Below, in pieces: positions 6,252-12,761 of a DNA stretch of 45,663 nt. Below the pieces are notes generated by a model, which saw nothing but the letters and a program-made list of their open reading frames with translations, had not been told where the DNA came from and searched no databases. Source of the stretch: CAJGCS01 sp045589955 (GTDB lineage Bacteria > Bacillota_I > Bacilli_A > ML615J-28 > CAG-313). The DNA is taken from assembly GCA_045589955.1 (NCBI GenBank), contig JAZNQD010000015.1:1-45663 (forward strand). Reading direction: 5' to 3'. Position 1 is the stretch's first letter; each line of letters starts with the position of its first letter. The position numbers and the translations under genes are program-made.

Positions 6252-9173
6252 TTATTTAGTGTAAATACCTGGAACAATTGATGCTAAAGTAATTGTTGTT
6301 CCATCAGATAATTTAACTTCGTATGTTACAGTTTGTGTAAATTCAGGTTGTTCTGTTACACGTCCATATTCATTAACGATATCTGAACCTTCAAGCACTT
6401 TAAATTCAAATGTTTCATCTTTAAATTCTGTCATTGCTTTATATTCTGCTTCAACAATGTCAATGAATTCCCACCAAATTTCAAGATCATTTTCAAGTAA
6501 TGGTTGAGGACAATCTTTTGCGGCAAAGAAATGATGACCAACAACTCTTGTTACATCCAAGTCATATCTAACTAATAAGTCTGCAACAAGCTGAGCAGTA
6601 ATTTGCCATGTTAACCATAAGTCTGATCCATAGTCAACACATGATTCAATACCAATTGAGTTGTTATTACCGCCTTTAGAACAAATTCTTCCTTCCCAAA
6701 CATTTGAGTAACACCACCAAGTTTTACCCATATAGTAGTATCCGTCAACAACTTTAAATGCAAAGCCTTGATCATTTAACCACTTAGAATCAGTTACGTA
6801 TCCTTCATTACCACGTTCTTCTTTTTTAGGTGTTTTAATTAGTGTTTCAACACCATTTAATGTAAACATTGAGTTTTTAGAAATACCCCAAACTGGCCAT
6901 CTTGGATCTGATTCATTGTATTTAACGCCAGTATTATACCATTCAAATTTCACACCAGTTCCATCACCGGCATGCCATCCACGAACATCTAAGTCAAGAC
7001 ATTGGAAGATACCATCATTACCAGTACAGAAGTGAGCTGATGCATCAGCGCCTTTAAAGAAGATTGATGTTGCTTCAGCATCTGAACCTTCTGTCATACC
7101 GGCAGTATAGTGAACAGTAACAAATTCAACTGGATATTCATCACTATCTAGGTTAGGGGAGTGTTTACCATGCGCCATAACATCTTCAAGATGTTTTGTA
7201 TTCCATTCATAGTTATAATTAAATAACATTTTATTAACACTACCTAAGATATCTGCATAATAAACTGGAGTACCAGCACCAATACCAAGTTCATATCTTG
7301 TAAAGATATTAGATTCATGAGAATTTAAAACATGTTCTAATTGTTTTGATAAATTAGCTGATAAAACTGTTACGACAAAATCAAAGTATGTATTTTCATC
7401 ATTGATTAAATATGCTCTGATTGTTGCAACACCTTCTGCAACACCTGTAACAGTACCATTATTAACGGTTGCAATATTTGGATTTAAACTCTTCCAAGCT
7501 ACAGCTGTTTTACTTTCATCAACATTAGTATATTCAGCTAATAACTTAATAGTAGAACCAATAGTTACATATGAATTAGTTTCATAACTTGCATCAAAAT
7601 GAGCAGGACTAGTTATATCAATGTAAATGTCATCAGTTGCTCCACTTGGAGAAAGTGATTTAATTGTGATTGTAACTGAACCATTATTTAAGGCAGTAAT
7701 TAAACCTTTATCATCAACGACTGCCACATTTTCATCACTTGAAATAAATTGTACGCTCTTAATAGCCGCATTAGATGGATTAATAGCCCATTCTAATTGA
7801 TATTGTTCGAAACGTTTCATATCAACGATTTTATTTGTAATTTCAATGCTTTCAACAGATACTTCTTCAACCCATTTTGCATAAACTTCTATATTCTTGT
7901 CAGTAACAGTAATTGGTTCACCTTTAAATTCAGCATTGTCATACCAACCTTCAAAAACATAATAAATGCGTTTTGGAACTGCCAACATGCAATCATCATT
8001 TAACTCAACTTCATCTTGTGAATATTTACTTAATGTTTCCCAAAATCCATTAGCAATTAAATCTTGTGAGAAATCTGCACTTGCAGGGTAAGAATTACGA
8101 TGTTCTTCAAATAAGAATGCACCTAGTGAATAACGCCAATATGCTTCATCACCTTTACTAAGATAAGTTGCAGAAGAGCTTGGTGTAACTTCAATAATAT
8201 ATGATCTTAACCAACTCCATTTACTAGCATATCTTACATCCTTAAAGAAATCATAAACTGCAGTAAAGACATTAGCAAAACCAACTTGTGTTTCACCTGC
8301 GCCACGAACCATACCATCAGGTTTAGAAGTTTTATTTCCCCATGTCATAACATCTTTTAAGAAGTCTTCTACAACTTCTTCACGAGATTGATATGACCAG
8401 TTACCTCCGTTTAGATGATAAGTAACAACTGGGTTCATTTCACGCCATTTAGCATATAGTTCAACTTCTCCTTCTTGAGTAGAAGGAATAGTATATACTT
8501 GTTCACCACTAAAGTTTACATTACTATACCAACCTTCAAAAGCAAATCCTTCTTTAACTGGTTCAATTAATGTTGTATTTTCATGATAATGATATTCGGC
8601 AGGATATTCGCCTTCAAATGATCCTCCATCTAAATGGTAATTGATTGCATATGCTTTACCAATCCATTCAGCTTTAAGAGTATAGTTACCATTCTTTTCA
8701 AGTTTTTCAATTAATTGAGATCCTTGATACCAACCTAAGAAATCATATTTTTCTCTTGTTGGTGTTGGTAGCACAACATCACGATAGTCTGTATAAACAA
8801 TTTCAGACTCACCTTCTAAAACACCTCCATTACTTTTAAAGTTAATTGTATATTCAATAACAATTACTTCTTGATAAATAGGTTTAATAGTTAAATCACT
8901 TGTAACAGGACTATATTGAGTGTCCCAACCTATGAATTCATAACCATCAATAACCGGTGCTTCAGGAGCATTTGGATAAGAACCATGTGGAACCTTTTCT
9001 TCTTTAATAAGGTTACCACCATTGTCTAACCATTTAACTGTGTATTCATAAGCCTCACCACAATCACATATACCACTTGAGAAATCATGAGTATGTTTCT
9101 TTTTACATGATGCAAGAGATACGCATAAAACCATTAGTAAGGCAAGTATAACTACATTAATTTTTTTCATCAT
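6252..9173 (-). CDS. Surface lipoprotein with InlB B-repeats, Big_2 domains and N-acetylmuramoyl-L-alanine amidase
   Basis: A 973-residue exported peptidoglycan amidase. The N-terminus is a lipoprotein signal with lipobox L20-A21-S22-C23. A short His/Cys segment (HTHDF...CDCGE) is followed by B-repeats at about 45-101, 107-171 and 176-244. A fourth repeat at 249-434 is split by about 140 extra residues. Two Ig-like Big_2 domains follow (about 438-521 and 525-604). The C-terminal Amidase_2 domain (about 665-900) has Zn ligands His688 (VTVHYTAG) and, in VVGHHFFAAKDCPQ, His880 (or its neighbour His881) and Cys888, plus RGWHAGDG. It cleaves the MurNAc-L-Ala bond, probably in wall remodelling. It directly follows the pepP stop codon and is the last gene of that operon. 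Confidence 0.9.
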   Translation of the reverse strand: MMKKINVVILALLMVLCVSLASCKKKHTHDFSSGICDCGEAYEYTVKWLDNGGNLIKEEKVPHGSYPNAPEAPVIDGYEFIGWDTQYSPVTSDLTIKPIYQEVIVIEYTINFKSNGGVLEGESEIVYTDYRDVVLPTPTREKYDFLGWYQGSQLIEKLEKNGNYTLKAEWIGKAYAINYHLDGGSFEGEYPAEYHYHENTTLIEPVKEGFAFEGWYSNVNFSGEQVYTIPSTQEGEVELYAKWREMNPVVTYHLNGGNWSYQSREEVVEDFLKDVMTWGNKTSKPDGMVRGAGETQVGFANVFTAVYDFFKDVRYASKWSWLRSYIIEVTPSSSATYLSKGDEAYWRYSLGAFLFEEHRNSYPASADFSQDLIANGFWETLSKYSQDEVELNDDCMLAVPKRIYYVFEGWYDNAEFKGEPITVTDKNIEVYAKWVEEVSVESIEITNKIVDMKRFEQYQLEWAINPSNAAIKSVQFISSDENVAVVDDKGLITALNNGSVTITIKSLSPSGATDDIYIDITSPAHFDASYETNSYVTIGSTIKLLAEYTNVDESKTAVAWKSLNPNIATVNNGTVTGVAEGVATIRAYLINDENTYFDFVVTVLSANLSKQLEHVLNSHESNIFTRYELGIGAGTPVYYADILGSVNKMLFNYNYEWNTKHLEDVMAHGKHSPNLDSDEYPVEFVTVHYTAGMTEGSDAEATSIFFKGADASAHFCTGNDGIFQCLDLDVRGWHAGDGTGVKFEWYNTGVKYNESDPRWPVWGISKNSMFTLNGVETLIKTPKKEERGNEGYVTDSKWLNDQGFAFKVVDGYYYMGKTWWCYSNVWEGRICSKGGNNNSIGIESCVDYGSDLWLTWQITAQLVADLLVRYDLDVTRVVGHHFFAAKDCPQPLLENDLEIWWEFIDIVEAEYKAMTEFKDETFEFKVLEGSDIVNEYGRVTEQPEFTQTVTYEVKLSDGTTITLASIVPGIYTK

Positions 9174-10424
9174 TTACTCTCTTTCCATTAATTTTTCAAT
9201 ATCTTCAATTTCTTTAATAATATCCTTAGATAATACAATTGCTTGATCCTTTGTAATCACAATATTATCTTCAATACGAATACCAATTCCTAATTCTTCG
9301 ATGTATAATCCTGGTTCAATTGTAATAACCATTCCTTCAACTAATCCTTCACTATAGATTGAAGGGTCATGAACATCAAGGCCTAAAGAATGGCCAATTG
9401 AATGGAAATAATATTTGATTAATTCAGAATCTTCTTTAATAATACCTATTCCTTTTAAACCTTTTGCAAGTAAAGATTTAGCATAATTATTAATTTCTAG
9501 CCAAGTAACACCAGCTTTAGCAAACTCAATACACTTTTTATTAGTTTCAAGAACAATGGCATAAATTTGTTTTTGTTGCTCAGTGAACTTACCACTTACT
9601 GGGAAAGTACGAGAAATATCACTTGAATACCAATTTGTATAACAGCCAACGTCCATTAATAATAAACTATTATCTTCGATATCTGAATTATTTGAATCAT
9701 AGTGAAGAATAGTTGCATTTTTACCTGATGCAATAATATTTTCAAATGAGTTTGGTTTTCCTTCATTGATTAAAACAAAATCATGATATGCAGTTGCAAG
9801 TGATTCATTTTTTAATTCATTATGATGTTTCATAACATTATAAATAGCATTCTTTGTTGTTTCAATTGATTTTTTAATTTCTTCAATTTCACCTTCAGAT
9901 TTTTGCATTCTTGCTCTTACAATTTTATGATAGATATTTTTAACAACAAGTGAAGGATATACTTTTTTAATATTTTTGGCATAGTCTAATGCAAAAGTAT
10001 TATAAAGAGGGATTTTCGCAACTTCTAAATCAAGATAAACATTCTCAACCGCAAAAGCAAAATGTCTTGTTGGTTGATATAAACTACTTACCATATTTTC
10101 AAATTGACTATTATAGTACACAGCATCAACATTACTAATTTCAGTAGCCTCTTCTTTTGTTAAAGTGCGCCCTACCCATTTAGCCATTACCTCATCAATT
10201 TCATCAATGAATAACCAAGATAATTCTTGATCATCAATTTTAATCATTACTAATTTAACATCTTTTTGATTAATACCTGTAAGATAATAGAAGTTTTTAT
10301 TTACTTCATACTTGCGAACGGCATCAGCACTTTTATGTTGATCATAACCAGAGTGTAAAATAACAACACTATTATTTTCGATTACTTCAAAGATCTTTTT
10401 TCTATTTTCAATGTAATTTATCAT
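9174..10424 (-). CDS. pepP: Xaa-Pro aminopeptidase (M24B)
   Basis: A 416-residue dinuclear metalloaminopeptidase that releases N-terminal residues next to proline. An aminopeptidase-P N-terminal domain (about 3-130) carries FYYLTGI. The pita-bread domain holds the five metal ligands: Asp258 (LLLMDVGCYTNWYSSDISRT), Asp269, His345 (FHSIGHSLGLDVHD), Glu370 (ITIEPGLYI) and Glu385 (GIRIEDN). It has no signal peptide and is presumably cytoplasmic. The ATG overlaps the stop of the upstream regulator gene as ATGA, and the stop abuts the amidase ATG, so the three genes are translationally linked. Confidence 0.94.
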   Translation of the reverse strand: MINYIENRKKIFEVIENNSVVILHSGYDQHKSADAVRKYEVNKNFYYLTGINQKDVKLVMIKIDDQELSWLFIDEIDEVMAKWVGRTLTKEEATEISNVDAVYYNSQFENMVSSLYQPTRHFAFAVENVYLDLEVAKIPLYNTFALDYAKNIKKVYPSLVVKNIYHKIVRARMQKSEGEIEEIKKSIETTKNAIYNVMKHHNELKNESLATAYHDFVLINEGKPNSFENIIASGKNATILHYDSNNSDIEDNSLLLMDVGCYTNWYSSDISRTFPVSGKFTEQQKQIYAIVLETNKKCIEFAKAGVTWLEINNYAKSLLAKGLKGIGIIKEDSELIKYYFHSIGHSLGLDVHDPSIYSEGLVEGMVITIEPGLYIEELGIGIRIEDNIVITKDQAIVLSKDIIKEIEDIEKLMERE

Positions 10425-11596
10425 TTCTTCTTCGCCTTACTTCCTTTTTCTTCTTTTGTAAAACTATTATGAATAGGATCATAATATACTTCTAAAACAG
10501 TATTTAAAGTAGATAATACTTTTGTTGCTTGAGCTAAAGTAACACCATTTTCAAGTAATAATCCTAAAATATCATCATGGAATTTATCATGTGCTTTTAA
10601 AACAGCTTGGGCTTTTGGTGTAACACTTAATAAAATAACACGATTATCCATTTCATCTCTTGTACGAATAATATAATCTTTTTGAATTAATCGATTTAAA
10701 CAAGTGATTAATGAACCAACTGTAACTTTTAAGTTGTTTGCGATAAGTGTCATTGGTTTATTGTTAAATTTCTTTACCATTTGAATAACATGTAATTCAC
10801 CTAATGTAATATCAGGAATAACATCTTTATTCATTGTTTTTTCTTCAACAACACTTGCAAGATTAGTTAAATAATCAAAAGATTCTGCTAATTTCTTATA
10901 TTGAGCTTTTTCTTCTTTTGTTGCTAACTTAAGTTTCTTAGGTTCAGGACGAACAATAACAACTGGTACCATCTTAGCAGCTTTTGCTGCAGCACGTTCA
11001 GCGGCTTTTTGTTCTTTTAATAATTGAGCACGTTTAGAAATCTTACGTGGTTTTTTAACTGGTACTTCAGGAGTAACAGGTGTTTCTACAACTGGAGTAG
11101 GAGCGATTTCTTCTACTGGTGTTTCAACAATAATTGGTGTTTCTACAGCTGGAGTAGTAACAACTTGTGGAGTTTCACTAACTACTTGTGGAGTTTTTGA
11201 ACCTACATTTTCAACCGGTTTAGTTACTTTTGGAGTACGTTTTGTAGTAGTAGTCTTTTTAGTTGTTGTTTTAGGTGCAGCTTTCTTTGTTGTTGTAGCT
11301 TTTGTTGCAGCCTTTTTAGTAGTTGCTTTTGCTTTAGATTCAACTACTTTTGCAACCCCAGTTTTAGCATCAATTTTAACTTTTACCGGTTTTTTAGCAG
11401 CTGCTTTCTTTGTAGTTGCTTTTTTAGCTGTTGTTTTAGAAGCAGTTGTTTTTGTTGCTTTAATAGCAGTCTTAGTTTCTTTTTTTGGTTTAGCTTCTTG
11501 TACAGCTTTTACATCTTCTTTTTTTGTTTGTTCTTCTCGCATTTCAGTTAATGTTTTTTCAAATGGATTTTTTCTTTTTTCTGGAATATTAGGCAT
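10421..11596 (-). CDS. MarR-family (FabT-like) regulator with a long histone-H1-like N-terminal tail
   Basis: A 391-residue protein with an unusual layout. Residues about 40-125 are a Lys/Ala/Thr-rich tail with repeated TTKKAA-type units, as in histone H1 and bacterial H1-like proteins. Residues 126-180 are a Pro/Thr/Val/Glu linker, and 180-210 a second Lys/Arg/Ala stretch. A MarR winged-helix domain follows (about 228-375): TLGELHVIQMV, LKVTVGSLITCLNRLIQK, a wing with RTRDEMDNRVILLSVTPKA, and AHDKFHDDIL. The recognition helix and tail resemble FabT, the repressor of fatty-acid synthesis, and acpP lies 0.9 kb upstream; that match is inference. It is the first gene of an operon with pepP and the amidase. 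A consensus promoter with a dyad over the -35 suggests autoregulation. Confidence 0.85.
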   Translation of the reverse strand: MPNIPEKRKNPFEKTLTEMREEQTKKEDVKAVQEAKPKKETKTAIKATKTTASKTTAKKATTKKAAAKKPVKVKIDAKTGVAKVVESKAKATTKKAATKATTTKKAAPKTTTKKTTTTKRTPKVTKPVENVGSKTPQVVSETPQVVTTPAVETPIIVETPVEEIAPTPVVETPVTPEVPVKKPRKISKRAQLLKEQKAAERAAAKAAKMVPVVIVRPEPKKLKLATKEEKAQYKKLAESFDYLTNLASVVEEKTMNKDVIPDITLGELHVIQMVKKFNNKPMTLIANNLKVTVGSLITCLNRLIQKDYIIRTRDEMDNRVILLSVTPKAQAVLKAHDKFHDDILGLLLENGVTLAQATKVLSTLNTVLEVYYDPIHNSFTKEEKGSKAKKK

Positions 11597-11638
11597 TTAA
11601 TACACCTTCCTTTTCTATTTATATTTTATTACATTTAT

Positions 11639-11667
11639 ATTATAACGCAAATTACATTTAATGTCAA
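11639..11667 (-). promoter_or_regulatory. Consensus sigma-A promoter with overlapping dyad, MarR-fusion operon
   Basis: On the minus strand a perfect TTGACA (11662-11667) is separated by 17 nt from a perfect TATAAT (11639-11644). The palindrome ACATT-T-AATGT (11654-11664) overlaps the -35 and the start of the spacer, a position where a bound MarR dimer would block polymerase. The Shine-Dalgarno GGAAGGTG lies at about 11604-11611. Confidence 0.8.
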
Positions 11668-11683
11668 ACTATTTTATCTAATT

Positions 11684-11728
11684 AAACAAGTGTACTGGAT
11701 AAAATTTATCCAATACACTTATTTTTTT
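11684..11728 (-). terminator. Terminator after the small Cys-rich lipoprotein gene
   Basis: A long imperfect stem (AAGTGTATTGGATAAA / TTTATCCAGTACACTT on the minus strand, 11688-11720) sits just after the lipoprotein stop. On the minus strand it is followed by TTGTTTAATT, and on the plus strand by a better T-run. It separates this unit from the MarR operon promoter. Confidence 0.7.
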
Positions 11729-11984
11729 ATTGTCTGTCACCACAATCTGTACATATACCTGCAACATAGTTTTGGTCAACTGCACTAGTTTTTTCTTCTT
11801 CAACGTAGCCACATTTAGTACATGTTCTAACGACCTTCCCAGGTTCTGTACAAGTAGCATAAGTTACATCTGTAGTAAAGTCATGAATACAACTAGGATC
11901 ACCAGTTTTGTTACCACAACTTACTAAGCCAATGAAACTCATTGCACCAATAAATACAAAAATAATTCTTTTAAATAATTTCAT
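11727..11984 (-). CDS. Small lipoprotein with His/Cys motifs
   Basis: An 85-residue protein with a lipoprotein signal (MKLFKRIIFVFIGAMSFIG, lipobox LVSC, Cys23). The mature part contains CIHDFTTDVTYATCTEPGKV, then RTCTKCGY and ICTDCGD. The H-D-[FY]...A-T-C-T-x-x-G...C-x-x-C-G pattern recurs in extracellular proteins of gut Firmicutes and looks like a small treble-clef/zinc-ribbon-like module. The large amidase of the downstream operon has a related His/Cys segment right after its lipobox. A strong AGGAGG (11989-11994) supports the start. The function is unknown. Confidence 0.75.
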   Translation of the reverse strand: MKLFKRIIFVFIGAMSFIGLVSCGNKTGDPSCIHDFTTDVTYATCTEPGKVVRTCTKCGYVEEEKTSAVDQNYVAGICTDCGDRQ

Positions 11985-12003
11985 TTTCCCTCCTAAATAA
12001 TAA

Positions 12004-12348
12004 CTATTCTTTTTTTATAACTTCAAATGAATAAGTATATTCATAATAAGATCCAGAACCTATTGTTCCATTATAGAACTTACATTCATAATGTCCTGAT
12101 GAAAGTAAAATTTGTTGTGGATCACCATTAATTAGATATTCAGAAATATCAATTTTAGTTCCTGTAGTTGTATTTTCAATATAACCTTTCAGTGGTGGAA
12201 TATTTGAATTATCACTATCTAAGTAATAAATACCTTTTAAAAAACAAAGTTATTTAAATTATCTAAAACATTATCAACCTCAAAATCAAAATAATTACTC
12301 TTACCTGTATGATTAATGTTTTATGATATTTACAATATTATCATACAT
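12004..12348 (-). pseudogene. Remnant of a surface-protein gene with two frameshifts
   Basis: Reading the minus strand, three coding-looking segments in different frames line up into one product. The first is MYDNIVNIIKH (ATG at 12346-12348). A frame change leads to INHTGKSNYFDFEVDN followed by VLDNLNNFVF. After a second frame change in a T-run at about 12239-12246, the sequence continues as LKGIYYLDSDNSNIPP and ends GSYYEYTYSFEVIKKE at a TAG (12004-12006). Adding one T to that run would join the last two segments. No ribosome site precedes the ATG, so the 5' part is lost too. The composition resembles extracellular beta-rich proteins; the family is unknown. It fills most of the gap between acpP and the small lipoprotein gene. 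Confidence 0.6.
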
Positions 12349-12436
12349 ATGTTTATTATTTTTTTGTAAATTTCAAAAAACATTGACACATATTTAGACC
12401 TTTAACGGCATGTGAAAGTAGACAAAAATCGTATAA

Positions 12437-12478
12437 ATTAAAAAAGATTGGTATTATAAAATACCAATCTTCTTTTTT
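12437..12478 (-). terminator. acpP terminator
   Basis: A 12-bp stem AAGATTGGTATT / AATACCAATCTT (12444-12471) is followed by CTTTTTTAAT on the minus strand, just past the acpP stop. The plus strand also has a T-run, so it is structurally bidirectional. The remaining bases 12349-12436 hold nothing recognisable. Confidence 0.88.
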
Positions 12479-12479
12479 A

Positions 12480-12707
12480 TTATAAATGAGCTTCTATGTA
12501 TTTAACGATATCGCCAATTTTTCTAATGTTTTGTGCAGTTTCGTCATCTAATTCACAACCGAATTCTTCTTCAACTGCCATAACTAATTCTACTGCATCT
12601 AAAGAATCTGCGCCTAAATCTTCAACAAGATCTGTGTCCATAGTGATTTTTTCAGGTGCAACATTTAATTCTTTTGCAACAATAGCTTGTATTTTTTCAA
12701 ATACCAT
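12480..12707 (-). CDS. acpP: Acyl carrier protein
   Basis: A 75-residue acidic ACP that carries growing acyl chains in type II fatty-acid synthesis. The phosphopantetheine attachment site is Ser35 in DLGADSLDAVELVMA, and the length and helix pattern are normal. GAGGAGG lies upstream of the ATG at 12707. The gene appears to be transcribed alone, with a TATAAT (minus strand 12737-12742) between tex and acpP and its own terminator. No fab genes are adjacent, so acpP is separated from the rest of the fatty-acid pathway here, although a FabT-like regulator is encoded nearby. Confidence 0.97.
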   Translation of the reverse strand: MVFEKIQAIVAKELNVAPEKITMDTDLVEDLGADSLDAVELVMAVEEEFGCELDDETAQNIRKIGDIVKYIEAHL

Positions 12708-12736
12708 AAATACCTCCTCGTAAAAATTACTCCTTA

Positions 12737-12742
12737 ATTATA
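12737..12742 (-). promoter_or_regulatory. Probable -10 of acpP
   Basis: A minus-strand TATAAT lies 29 nt upstream of the acpP start, in the short tex-acpP gap. A convincing -35 was not found, because the upstream sequence runs into the tex stop codon. Confidence 0.5.
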
Positions 12743-12761
12743 CTATATTTCGACAAATAAA

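Noticed and set aside
11200..11500. Repetitive DNA that could be taken for a tandem-repeat or CRISPR-like array
   Set aside because: It is the coding sequence of the Lys/Ala/Thr-rich tail of the MarR fusion; units are short, irregular and in frame, with no spacers.
12380..12430. TTGACA at about 12384 as a plus-strand promoter
   Set aside because: No -10 at a suitable distance and no plus-strand gene follows before the convergent acpP.
12496..12723. Plus-strand open frame opposite acpP
   Set aside because: Mirror frame of a highly conserved gene in AT-rich DNA; no ribosome site and composition unlike a real protein. The same holds for plus-strand frames opposite tex, atpD, atpA, purL and others.
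12727..12741. AATTA-N5-TAATT dyad near the acpP -10 as an operator for the FabT-like regulator
   Set aside because: A/T-only half-sites are expected by chance here, and it differs from the ACATTTAATGT dyad of the regulator's own promoter.
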